Shown here one piece after another: positions 34,308 through 45,683 of a stretch of DNA of 64,000 nucleotides (position 1 is the stretch's first letter; each line of letters starts with the position of its first letter). Source of the stretch: Zygnema circumcarinatum (taxonomy: Eukaryota; Streptophyta; Zygnematophyceae; Zygnematales; Zygnemataceae); the NCBI GenBank assembly GCA_037447605.1, contig CM074817.1, positions 1,938,877-2,002,876 on the forward strand, in the 5' to 3' direction. Below the pieces are notes generated by a model, which was given only the letters and a program-made list of their open reading frames with translations, was not told the DNA's origin and did not search any database. Made by a program: the position numbers and the translations under genes.

Positions 34308-36609
34308 ATTGAAGGGTTTTTAGGGTTTTAGGATTTAGCCCAAAAACCCTAAAAAAAGCGCCTTGTTGGGGAGAGAGGGGGGGGCGTTGGACATAGTTTT
34401 CGGTGTTGAATTTCGTCGGGACGAGGAGGAGTTCTACGTGAAATGAGAGAAGGACGGGTGAAGGGATGCAGTGAGGGGTTTTTTAAGAAGGCAATCGTAG
34501 AGAGTGTTTTGTACAGTTGGTTTATGGTTTAGTGTTAGTTTCATGAGCCATCATAGTCTTTGTTTCAAGAGTTTTTCGGTTAGCACAAAAGAATCGATCA
34601 GTTCGTTTCTTTTCTTTCTAGAAAGGCTTTTGACGAAGATAGATTTACCATTTTTTGGCTTTCTGTATATAACTAAACCATTGGATACAAGATGAAAGTA
34701 CGCTTTCTTTTGTATGAGATGGCGCTCATTCTAAATGTATTTTTATCTCAACGGGAGGCGCCGCTTGTGACAAACGTCAATAGCAGCATTGTCCAAAATC
34801 GTGTAAAACGCTTTAAATTTTGACAGGAAAAAAACTCCTAAAACCCGAACCCCGAAACCCTAATGCATACAAATTTTAACTTCTAAACGCTAGAAATACC
34901 TTTAAACCCTAAACCCTGACCCCTAACCCTTATCCCCCAAACCCTAAACCCTAAAATCTTAACCCTAACCCCTCCCCCCTAACCATAAACCATAAACCCT
35001 AAACCCTGCAACAGGTGAAGCGTGCGCGCGTGCTTTTGAGAGTGAGGGGAGGGAGGAGGGGTAGGGGAAACGAAATATGTGAGGCCGAGAGTGGTAGAGG
35101 GAGAGTGGGAGAGGGAGAGTGAAAGGGAGGGAGATGGGAGAGAGAGGGAGCGGGGGAGAGGGAGGGGGGAAAAGGGGAGATGTGTGAAGGAAACAACAAC
35201 AACAACATGGGGAACCACGAGGAACCGACCGACCGGCCGCAAAGGACCTAGGGACCTTCGCGACGTTTCGTTTTCATCGGAAGGGAGGGGGCCGCAATGA
35301 CGGCTTCCGGCATCCACGCAAGGCTTGACCAATCAAATCCCTTCATTACACGTGGGAATTGTCCACGGACCAATGAAATCCATCGTTTACATGTGAGAAC
35401 TCCAACGCGCAGTCGTGTCAAAAACAGCACCGACAATCGACAAAGTGTAGGGTATGAACCGTACAATGTCATTCATTATTCGTACAGGCTCACCGCCATG
35501 TGACGGGACATTCGTACTGTACCTATCCGCGCTTGGAGAGGATCTTAGGGCCACGTCATTGTCAGGATGGCGTGGCAGCGGCTGACTCGTTACCTGGCAG
35601 CCACGTCATTGGGCGACTTCAACAAGGATGCCGCGTGGCACGTTTTTAGTGCCCTCCAGGAGTCCAGCTGTAACAGAACAGAGAGAAAATCTTCCAAACG
35701 GGCAGCCGAAAACTAAGATTTGGTTTTTCGGGCAAAACTAGAGAAATGTTTCACTCAGTATGTTCTGTCCGCGCATTGGCTGCGATTTCTCCTCGGCACG
35801 CGGAACACTCCCTATTGGGCGGTTTGCCTCCCTGCGGGCTGCCCGATAAATGGAAAAAAATGTTGAAAGACTTTTGGATTTGACTTGCGCTGGTTGAGAG
35901 CATGCTTTCAGGCTCCGGCCTATCAGGGCCAGCAGGCAGCCATGGCTTCCCTTTCAAGCTGTTTGAAGTGCGCAGAAGCAGCTATATATAGAGGAGTAAT
36001 AGGAGCTTAGAATTAGTAATTATAATATAATTGGGAGCCTTATTGAAGGATTACTGAAGGTGCTGATTCTTGCACGCCGTTATTTTTTTGGTGAGGTCAT
36101 CTATCGGTTAGATTATACGCAGTGCTTCGCTGATGTGTGGACTGTTCTGTTTGATGACATGTTTGAGGCATTTTTTTTTTTTTTATATTTCATAGAGTTC
36201 TGGGACCACTTTCTTTTTATGTTTGGTGGTGAATCTACGTGCTGTAAGTTGTGTGCAGTTTATGATTTGCTATCGGCCCCCTTTGCAACCTCTTAGCCTC
36301 AAATCCAATCTCCTCAAGTTTCAATGACTAATTAGCTCTCCAGCGTCGCTTTCCTCTTCCCCCTCTCTCCATTCTCACTACTTCAATCGCTTCTCTCCCT
36401 CTCTCCACGGCTTTCCAAGCGCCGCTGAGTGGTTGATGCGTTTATGGATACAATCTGCAAAATAGACCCAGATGTGCTCAAAGAAATTCTATAACAATTG
36501 TGTCGTATTCCTGGGTGGAATATATGTCCTTCGCTTGTCCTTAATTAATGTCCTTGGATTGATGACTATTGGGTGAAGCAGTTTAGTTGCGGCTTTTGGT
36601 CATTCGGTC
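34308..36609. promoter_or_regulatory. Intergenic and 5' region of the FYVE-START gene
   Basis: No gene found. A TATA box TATATATA lies at 35983-35990 followed by an AT-rich 600-bp leader region; other features are GCCACGTCATTG words at 35550-35610 and purine tracts at 35040-35180. Confidence 0.45.
34842..35008. repeat. Degenerate interstitial telomere-like repeat
   Basis: Repeated CCCTAAA/CCCTAA words with drift (AAACCCTAAACCCTG, AACCCTAACCCC, ACCCTAAACCCTAAAA), the plant-type telomere unit on this strand. Confidence 0.85.
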
Positions 36610-38826
36610 ATGGCTGATATCCAAGCGTGCGCACAAGGCCGACCAGTATGGCAGGTATTCCCAAAATCCAATAACATTTGAATTTCCCACCTCTACTTGT
36701 ATCACTTTTGAAAACTCCTGCATGCAGCCGGAAAAGGAAATAAGCGGTGGTGTCACGCTGTATAAATCAGGATTACTGCAATACATGGCAGATTACATAT
36801 AAGGATGAACGGAAGGGGGAACTTATTAACTTAACGTTGACCGGTTGCACTGCTTACGCAGTCTCGTTACTTATTGGGCGAAAGCATTCCTTTGTTTTGT
36901 GCAGGAAAACACAGAAGCACACAACTGCACCAAATGTGACCGTTTGTTCAATATGTATCACCGTCGCCACCATTGGTAATGAGAATTTCTCCGTCAGGAT
37001 AATCTTTGAGATTGGAGTGAAGAGGAGCGAATGATGTCGAAATTGCGGAGTTCTGTTTTTCGCTCCTTTTGTTCACTTCAAGAGGCTTACCTCAACTGCA
37101 TGGGGAAACCTTCCGCTGCGTTCCTTTTGTTTATTTCATCTGCCGGATTAGCTGTCATCTCTCAGACTGCCCTAACATTGTTGCCATCGTCTATTTTGGG
37201 TTGTATTCTGGCAGCCGAGGATGCGGAAAAATCGTTTGTGACAAATGCAGTCCATGGCGACTTCAACTCCCTGAAGAATATGAACTTGGCGCAGGAAAGC
37301 ACCGTGTTTGCAACGACTGCTGGAAGGCAGCGCTGAGTTTACAGTACGAGGCAGGCCTTACAAGCGGGGCAATACAGGCACCTGACTTCGTGAAGGTGAA
37401 GGTAGACCTACTCGAGAAGGCGACCAAGTATTTGTCGTTGCCAGAGTCTCAGTGGGTGACAAGAGTGTACAGAAATGTCAAAATTGCCACTCAACCAGTC
37501 AATGGTCACTCGATTTTCGCCGTACGGAGCGAGGTATGTGATCGTTATGAAGTTTCACCTGTGTCCTGCTCGTGAATAAGTATATACATTATAGGGGAGA
37601 CCGGTTGAGACCTGGCAACTGATATGTAAAGAGGAGAGGCAACTCAAATATGTTTGTATGTCATACTATGCAGGTATTGATAAAGGCCTCGATAGAAAAG
37701 ACTCGCAAGGTGTACGGGAACATGGACATGTGGCGGCACTGGAATCCTTATGTGACAGCACGCGAAGTCCAAGTTGTGGATGAGCGCAGCAAGGTGAGCT
37801 GTAGTTGCTGGACTCAAAATTTGTTAGGGCAATCACCGAAGAACATAAGAAGCTTTTTACAAGCTTCTGTAGAGACCCTTATATTGCACTTTATGCAGAT
37901 CCGTGTGAAGCTATAGGTACGGGAAGCTGGCAATGACAAAAAAGAGCCTCACATGAGTGAGGCTCGGAATTTTGTTGTCCTCAAACCGAGTTAAATGATG
38001 GTGCAGGTTTTTGAAGCATCATATGATGCACCCATCATCCGGCAGCGCTCGAGCGTATTCTTCTGCCACACACTGGATGGCTCTCTCGTACACCCTAAAG
38101 TTAATGAGGGGACAACGACTCTCGGTAAGTTGTATGGAGTGCAACAGAAGGCGGGTGATGCTGGAACATACGTAGGAAGGGAGGCAATTAGGGCATGGTT
38201 TGAACGGAAAGAATGTTCAGAGGTGGACATTATGACTCTGCCTTCCATTCAGACTCGTCACTGACTGATTGTCAATGGGGGGCTGTTTGCAGCCATGTCT
38301 TTGGAGCATCCACTGTGTCCTATGGTGAGAACAGATTCCCTCCGTTGTTTGGTTATAATATAGCCCTGTTTCCCCAACCCCTGTTTTATTTTCTTTCCTA
38401 TTTTCTGTTTTTAACGCACACCTTAAGTGCTTGGTCACATGTCGATCACTTGCGCGACTAGTGGATGTCAAAAACCAGGGCATTGAGCCGATGCAACTTT
38501 TTCTGCTGAATTCGAAGGGATAGGGATAAACCTAATGACTGGAAGAGTATCATGGATAGTTTGTGGAGTGGTACTCGAAGAGGGCAAGATCTGAATCACT
38601 ACTTTTGGTCTCCTTGCAGAGGAAAGGAATTGTGAACGCGTCCATCATGTTCAGCATGACATCACTCGAGTCCGTGGAGGACGACAGCCAGCGGACGCGG
38701 CTCCTCTCCATTGTGCACAGCGACCCCAAAGGCCTGCTTCCACCCTTTGTGGTCAACGCGTTCCTGGCGCGAGGGGCTGACCACCTGCGGGGAATGTGCG
38801 ACTACATCGAAAATAGTTCTGACTGA
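36610..38826 (+). CDS. FYVE zinc finger - START domain protein
   Basis: Seven exons: 36610-36654, 36905-36975, 37215-37533, 37674-37793, 38007-38124, 38293-38324 (32 bp), 38620-38826; 303 aa. The FYVE finger starts almost at the N-terminus: Cys pairs 23/26, 39/42, 47/50 and 71/74, with RRHHCRGCG and HRVC, the PI3P-binding core. The WxxD motif reads W14-Q-E-N17, Asp to Asn. A START-like lipid-binding domain follows (about 95-300): MDMWRHWNPYV, LEHPLCPM, and the typical closing part LLSIVHSDPKGLLPPFVVN. Expected role is PI3P-directed endosomal membrane recognition coupled to lipid binding. The pairing is better known from oomycetes and other protists than from plants. Function is inferred from domains only. 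Confidence 0.85.
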
Positions 38827-39246
38827 GGGAGGGGACCATGCACACCGCTGTGGGTTCAGAGCGATGTTGCAAAGACGGGATAAGAGGCTTTTGCTTTTGG
38901 GTTTTTAGGAAGTCGTGGAGCAGCAACTTGTGACATGTTGTAAGGGAAGTTTTGTACATTAGATCAGAAGAGATATAGTCAACAGAGGTTGAAATGTCGG
39001 TTGAAATGTCCCTATTGAACGTGAAAGAATATTATGTAGATTGAATGTAAAATGTCTCCAAGGAATACAGTTGAGCCGTGCACGCACTAAACTGCAGACC
39101 AAAGTACTTTCCGTAGTCTTCCCTGAAAACAGGAGTTCAATCATAATATCTTGTGCACTTGCTTGCATTCCAAAGTCGACAATCGGAGCAGATCCTTTAA
39201 CAGCCAGAAGAGGAAGACCTACCTCTCTCCACTCTCACCGACCTCC

Positions 39247-40053
39247 TTAGAGATGCTTCTTCCGCGACCGAGAGGTAGGGACAGGGGCAAACTGGGCAAC
39301 AGGCTCATCCTCGAGAGTGGAGATGAACTTGGGCTGAGACGGAGTCCAGTTGGCAGGCGCGAGGCAGATGAAGCCCAGCAGAACACTGACAAGCAGCGGC
39401 AAGAGCCGGAGCAGTGCAGCAGGATCTTGCACCACAATTCCATAGAAAAGAGCGGCCATCATAGTTCCAAATGATTCCTTGTGTCGGCATGAACCCAAAA
39501 TGCGCGAGCAGATAATGACCTGCACCTTATTTTGGGAGTGCTTTTGGGCAAGCTCTGCAAGCACTGGTGCCAGAACGGCTCGCTGTCGACCTTTAGTTAC
39601 CACACTGCAAGCCAATCGCAGGTCCGGCTCGATTGGAAGCACTGATCTGCCATATGAAGGAAGGTTGTCGTATTCATAAGACGGCATGCCAAACCAGTTA
39701 TGCCGCACACGTAGCTGCTGCAATGCAGGGCTCTCACACAGGATATCGAAGAGGTCCTGAGCATAGGCCACACTTTGGACATACGGGACTTTGACGAGTT
39801 GTCCGTGTGCATCTACCTCCTCCACCAGACGGCCTTTCAATTGCTGATTAGGAGCTTGCAAAGCCCTTGTCAATACACCAACCAATACCTCACAAGTACC
39901 GCAGGCTACATGCGCGTTCTTGTTCAGAGGCTTCATCCCTTCCACATATGGTGTCGAACTATCCAAACTTTGAACCGTCAAGGCGGGTGCAAGAATAGAT
40001 GCTACGAAGACAAATCCGGACAGAAGCCCCAGTATTCTGCCTCCAGTCGTCAT
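39247..40053 (-). CDS. Saposin/canopy-like type I ER membrane protein with KKXX signal
   Basis: Intronless, 268 aa. The N-terminal signal peptide (ILGLLSGFVFVASILAPALT) is followed by a luminal domain with CGTC (Cys51, Cys54) and later single cysteines in ILC, RLAC, IIC and LGSC, a pattern like saposin-B or Canopy folds. One transmembrane helix (LLRLLPLLVSVLLGFICL) lies near residue 220, and the protein ends S-R-K-K-H-L: lysines at -3 and -4 are a dilysine KKXX retrieval signal. So it should sit in the ER with a short cytosolic tail. The exact family is not recognised; it is lineage-conserved in appearance. It ends 420 bp from the FYVE-START gene, tail to tail. Confidence 0.75.
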   Translation of the reverse strand: MTTGGRILGLLSGFVFVASILAPALTVQSLDSSTPYVEGMKPLNKNAHVACGTCEVLVGVLTRALQAPNQQLKGRLVEEVDAHGQLVKVPYVQSVAYAQDLFDILCESPALQQLRVRHNWFGMPSYEYDNLPSYGRSVLPIEPDLRLACSVVTKGRQRAVLAPVLAELAQKHSQNKVQVIICSRILGSCRHKESFGTMMAALFYGIVVQDPAALLRLLPLLVSVLLGFICLAPANWTPSQPKFISTLEDEPVAQFAPVPTSRSRKKHL

Positions 40054-41379
40054 TGCTTCTCAACCGATAGAAGACTAGAGCGAACTCTGCACAAAGTACA
40101 GAGGACCAAAGAAAATTACGCACCAACTTTCATTGGTGAAACCAAGGTAATGCGAGCTAGATAGGTCATATAGGTCATTTGCTTCAGAAAAACGATTTGA
40201 GCTTCCAAGATTTCACACAGCATCGCTGCATAATTTTGCATGAAGAGGAGACCCCACGGGATACAGCGGCCAAGGAACCAAACACGAAGCACTCATTTTT
40301 TCAAAGGGTGCGAACAGTTGCCACTTTGTCCTAAAACTGTAAGGCGATCCTTCCTTAGCAGATTACAAGCTTTCGACACCTAGAAAATTGAATGCAAGGG
40401 ATTAATAGCAGGCTCATGTCGTCCTCAAGAATTTCATTTTTGTGATTATGATTGCTTTCCCGAATTTACCTTTCAACCTTTCCCAGCCAACGATCATGCA
40501 GTGATCTTCCAACTCCAAGATACAGACGACGAGAAACAGTTCTCAAATCAAAGCACCGTATTTCCTAAGTCGAAAGAATCACTTACTCTGCTACTATTGC
40601 AGAGGCTTCACCTCATCTTCTGGTTGCTTAAGTCATGATACAATTATACAAACAGTTCTGAAATTCAAATCATCGAAAAAATGCCTGCCTGCAAACTGTA
40701 GGAACATGAAGATACTTCGTGCTTGCAAAGATTATTCCTCTTACTTCCACTCCCTCGCACAGATAACACCAGGAAATTCCCAGCTCTGTACTGTCCCTCA
40801 TTCACTGCCTCCCTAAACTCAAATCGAACCCTAACTCGCCACGTGCTACAGTTCTACGAAAAATCGTTATCGATTCATGTATGACTCAGTTACAGTTATG
40901 TAATTTGATCATAGAACAGTTGTATTCTAAAACACAACGAAGTTTCACACTCACCATAACTGGTAATGGACGGGACGCTCGAACATAGAATGGATTGTGA
41001 ACAGGAACTGCAACTATGACATATAAGCGTGAAGCGTGACCTGCACGGTAACAAGTGACCACGCAACACGTGGCAGACGGTCCAGCAACGTTTGGCCGTT
41101 GGATGTAGACCGTCCGATGCGTCCAAATGGAGAGATCTGGACTGTCCGTTTTCCGCCCGACCCTAATGGACATAACTTCAAATTTCCGCCGTGCCATGGC
41201 CTGCAGTTGGGGGCTTCTCGGAACCAGAAATTAGGGTTCTGCTCGGGCTGCATACTTCCGGAGAAATATTTTAAGAAGAGTGTGAGGGTATTTTTTTCAA
41301 TACAGACAGATATTAATAGTGTTTGGTAAGAGAGGTATTTGAATCTCTTGAACAGGCCTGCAAGGAAAAGGGTAAGGAG
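40054..41379. other. Divergent intergenic region before eIF1A
   Basis: 1.3 kb between two genes transcribed apart. It has a G-box-like CAACACGTGGCA at 41066-41077 and telobox-like AAACCCTAA relatives. No gene is seen; a 5' UTR intron of eIF1A may lie in 41230-41350. Confidence 0.45.
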
Positions 41380-41820
41380 ATGCCGAAGAACAAGGGAAAG
41401 GGAGGAAAGAACAGGAAGAGAGGGAAGAATGAAGCGGAAGATGAGAAGAGAGAGCTTGTGTTCAAGGAGGACGGGCAGGAGTACGCTCAAGTGTTGAGAA
41501 TGGTTGGGAACGGCCGCTGCGATGCCCTATGTATTGACGGAGTGAAGAGGTTGTGCCATATTCGCGGGAAGATGCATAAGAAGGTGTGGATTGCAGCGGG
41601 AGACATCATATTAGTGGGCTTGCGAGACTTTCAGGACGATAAAGCGGACGTTATTTTGAAGTATCAACCGGACGAGGCGCGTCTCCTGAAGGCTTATGGG
41701 GAACTTCCAGACAATGTTCGTCTGAATGAGGGTATTGCAGGCGGTATGGGAGATGATGATGACGAGGGTGGATCGGACGACTATCTCGAGTTCGAGGATG
41801 AAGATATTGACAAAATTTAG
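41380..41820 (+). CDS. EIF1A: Translation initiation factor eIF1A
   Basis: Scanning factor of the 43S pre-initiation complex. Intronless, 146 aa, the usual family length. Start [15 protein letters not shown] is the basic N-terminal tail; the OB fold includes [20 protein letters not shown] and [20 protein letters not shown]; the acidic C-terminal tail ends EDEDIDKI. The frame is open 57 bp upstream only from a TTG, so ATG 41380 is the start. Confidence 0.95.
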   Translation: MPKNKGKGGKNRKRGKNEAEDEKRELVFKEDGQEYAQVLRMVGNGRCDALCIDGVKRLCHIRGKMHKKVWIAAGDIILVGLRDFQDDKADVILKYQPDEARLLKAYGELPDNVRLNEGIAGGMGDDDDEGGSDDYLEFEDEDIDKI

Positions 41821-43174
41821 ATGGCTGGGTGCTTGCTCGATCGAATCGAAAGGGATTCAGATTCGTGGATGCTCATAGTTTCTACGTTTTTAATTCTATG
41901 GCTCTGCAGACAGCTTGTATGCATCCTTGAAATGATTCCGTAATTTGGTTCGAGGACAATCCTATTGAGAGGTTCAGTTTTTAAACAGGAGTCCAGGACG
42001 TTTTGTGAAATCTTTTGTAGTGCATGCTGCTATTCTTTAGAGAGAGTGCAGTGGCGATGATGGGTGCCAACATGGGCAGTACTTGGTGGCAATAGTTTGT
42101 TGAGTAGCTACTCCTGTCTGTATGCTATATTTCGTTTGCTGTACAGACTTAGTTTCGCACAAAGCCATGATTCTTTTGAGAATCTTATTGAATTGAACAT
42201 GTCATGGCCGTCCGGTCAACTTTGGCCAGGTTCCTTTCACTCAGATGTTGATAACGTGATAACAGACTCGTGCTTGGTTATTCCACCTCTTTGCCCCCCT
42301 TCTGTTCTTTTGTTTTTGTTTTTGTCAAAGATTGTGAACTGGACTAATCCAATTTGCAACCCACCAAGGGTAGCTGAGCTCGTTGAGAGACGCTCTCCAG
42401 CCTGTCTGCTCTGCCTGTCTGTTGTAGGAGCTGGATCAGGCTTTGGGTCGTTTGAAAATTCACTTGGGGGCTTGTTATAGTTTTTTTCAATACTCAAATA
42501 GTTATAAGAAAGTGCTGGATTTGTCGAAGTCAGAGAAGGGGGCAGAGTGGGGGGGCTTCTATCAAGGAGTGTTTCAGTCACAAGGATTCTACAACCACCA
42601 GTTCCAAAAATAGTGGCATAAAGAAATTTGGATTTTTTGGAGAATTCAAAGGGTGGAGCAGGTCATGTAGAAACATACATCGTCAAAAGTTCTTTGACAT
42701 ACAGCATTCAAGTGTTTAAATAGCAAGTTATGGAGTTCTTAACCATATGATGGATTTCTAACAGCAGCTAGGCTTTTTCTCAGCCGTTATGGTCGATGGC
42801 TTATTGAAGTATCCTATTATAAGGAGGGAAGGCTCCAGCCAGGCCCCCTCGTTTCCCTGCCTCTTTCAGATGTCCTTTTATCTCTCAAACGCATAGTTTT
42901 GAATGTCCATGTGCTCTTTTTTGACACGCACTCATAGGATTAATACCCATCATCTGAATAATTTTTTGGCGACCGACTCTTGAGGCTGCCTCGCCGCTTT
43001 TAGGAGATCCAAAAGAGGGCTCTGATAATTTCTCTGCGCCAAGTTGGCCTTCGACTGACGCCTACGTTGCAGACACAACTTTCGATAGTACTTTGTATTA
43101 AGGTTTAGACTACTGGAAATTCTGCAGCATTCACTAGAGAGGGCATGCTTCAGTAGCCAGACCAGTGCTACAGC
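41821..43174. other. Intergenic, tail to tail
   Basis: T-rich 3' region of eIF1A and flank of the DNL gene. No supported gene or RNA. Confidence 0.6.
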
Positions 43175-45273
43175 CTATCCCTGCTTCTGCTTTTCCGACC
43201 ATCCTGTAAGATCGTCCACGCTGAATTCATAGGTCTCTTCTGAGCCTGTCCGCACCTCAACGCCCTGACTCGCAAGAAAGGTCTCCACACTTCCAGGCTC
43301 CCCAAACCAGCCCAGCCTGTCTGCTATGAGGTGCATGTTCTGGCAACCAGAGCAGCGCACTATGACGACCCCTGTTTGGTAAGTCGACCGACTCATAGTC
43401 TTCGCAGACCGCGTCTCACAGACCGAGCAAGTGAACAGGATGGCCAAGTCATGGCGGCTCGACTGTCTGGGGGTCACTTCGGCACTCGCTTCTTCAGGCT
43501 GAGAGATGCTGGTGATGGTCCCTTCTTGCTCATCTATGTTCGCCGGTTTTAAACCATTGCCCTGTGGATGGTTTTCAGCTCCTGCTGTGTCTGAGGCAGA
43601 CTCAAACACGTCCTGCTGTCTGGATAACTCATGCTGTTGTTTAGTTGAATCGTGAAGAGCAGCACAGCTACAGAGGTTTGCATATCGAACAAAGGTTCGG
43701 TCTGTATGCGCAAAAGATGTCCTGGGATCATGTGTTGACTGTTCCCTATGGCCGAATGTTGAAAAGGGAACACTTCTAAAAGGCACAAACTGCGGATAAT
43801 AAGCTTGATCGTAGGCTTGTGGTAACGTGGTATGAGGAATAGACGTGGAGAATTGTTTTTCCAAGTCTTGATTTGTAACTGGGAAGACAGCCTCGTGGAA
43901 AGGAAAGGGCGAACGGCTAGACTGTAAACCTGCATCCAGGGAAACAAATACGAATTACTAAATGTAGGGTTGCTTTCTCGAGACTCTTGCAATGAGAGAG
44001 CCATTTTGAACACGAAAAGTTACTCAGCACACAAGCTTCTTCCACACACTGAGGTGCAGCTTATCCACATATAAGCTCCAATATCAGATAACACCAGATA
44101 ACAATGCCAAGACATGACAAAATGACAAATGACAAGACTGAACGACCCATTGGAAACGACATCGAGATCACAAGCAAATGGCATCTGTGGGAAGTCATGA
44201 TATGGTAACAAGGGTCAACTTCATCAGCCATATCACTCCCTTCCATTACGGAACGGCCTTCGCTGCTGCAAAGTGCACCGTCTGTAGGGTGTGCGTGAAT
44301 CAGGCTCACACTTCTACTGCTTTGTATTGCAATACAGGATGACCCTCAGTCTATCTCCGCATCATCAATAAAGTCTGGGAACAAGGATATCAAGCTAAAA
44401 AACGAGAACTTACTGAAAATCTTGAATGGAAACACCTAAGCTTATAGAGACAACCTTCTCTGAGATTTTCGCATTACGAGTCCTAAACCTTTTTGGGGAT
44501 GTGGTTTTGTAGAGCCGTGCTCGACACCCAACTAATTGTTGGAGGAAAGACACCCTATTGGTCAATTTCGATTTGAATTAGAAACAAAAAATTGACATGC
44601 TGGAGAGAACTGCAAAGCAAAGATAAGTTAAAGACAGCTTGGTTCTTAGCCCAAATCTTTCTTGACCTATAAATCTAATCGGAAAGAAAACTAGATAAGA
44701 ACTATATAATGAGCATAATGATTCGAATTTTGAACAACTCTCAATTGAGAGCAACAGAAGTTTTCACTCAATCCACAAGAAGCACTCATATTATATCTCA
44801 CGCTACGGTGTGTCTGCCCTATCCACGAATTTTCCAATTGCGAGAAATCAACGCTCACACTGATGTAAACTTGAAGGAGTTCTTTAAGATGGAACGCTTA
44901 TTTTTCCTACAAGTGGTGAAACTAGGGTTAGGGTTGGGAGTAAGGGGGGAGTGGAGAGGAGGTATAAAAGGGGACGGGTTCATCATTTATCTCTACAGGT
45001 TCAACGTTGCGAAGGTGCAGAAACCCATTCTGTACTGTTGATTACCTTGAACTCCCTTTACGCTACAAGCGACTACTTTTCAAGCACAGCACATCGTTTC
45101 TGTAAGCCCACCCAGCATGCCATAGAAATTTGTGTTCCTCAAAAGTTCAAACTCGTCCCAGACATACTTTCCAGGAAGATATACATACCACCCCTTTGCA
45201 AATCGTATCCTCTAAAGCGTGCTCTTGAGAGAGATGCGAGCAAAAGAAGTCCGTTGCTTATCCGAGAAGCCAT
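43175..45273 (-). CDS. DNL-type zinc finger protein (Zim17/Tim15/HEP), organellar
   Basis: Zinc protein that keeps organellar Hsp70 soluble. Two exons fit: 45273-45189 and 43929-43175, joined by a GTATGT donor and TGCAG acceptor (279 aa). Exon 1 encodes MASRISNGLLLLASLSRARF, an Arg/Ser-rich amphipathic presequence of mitochondrial or plastid type. About 150 poorly structured residues follow, then the DNL core: Cys196-S-V-Cys199, VVIVRCSGCQNMHLIADRLGWF with Cys221/Cys224. The C-terminal part (VEVRTGSEETYEFSVDDLTGW) is also typical. The linker is longer than in yeast Zim17. A second reading of exon 1 from 44013 (MFKMALSLQ) is out of frame with the DNL core. Confidence 0.85.
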
Positions 45274-45683
45274 TTCAAGCAGGTTTGTTGACGATGCCGA
45301 CCATTCAGCTCACACCGCTGCTTCAGCTGCACTCGTCCGAAACCCTAAAAAACGCTGAAGGGAGGTCAAACCCTAAAATTGTCAATCCCTGCATCCCCTT
45401 AGTGAAGGCTTCTCCCCAAAGAAGGCCCGCGTCTCTCAGGGTGGACAGAGAAGCTGTTTAGAACTCCTCATTGCGCGACACGTGGCACTACTTTATCGAA
45501 GGAGAATCCTGGAAAGCAGGAGCACTTCACCGCCCGTGGGAGCTGCAGGCGCATGAACCTGTCATGTCTTTCTGAATCCATACATATACAGCAATACGCA
45601 CAAACATCATTCTTCGTCCTCTTCTTCTTCTTCTATCGGAATTTGGAATTGCCGTGTTAGGATAGTTACTCTCTTCTCGGACG
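45274..45683. promoter_or_regulatory. 410-bp divergent promoter, DNL gene / TGD5-like gene
   Basis: Start codons of two oppositely oriented genes are 410 bp apart. Telobox-like AAACCCTAAA occurs twice (near 45343 and 45370), as does a GACACGTGGC G-box-like site at 45478-45487. Confidence 0.6.
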
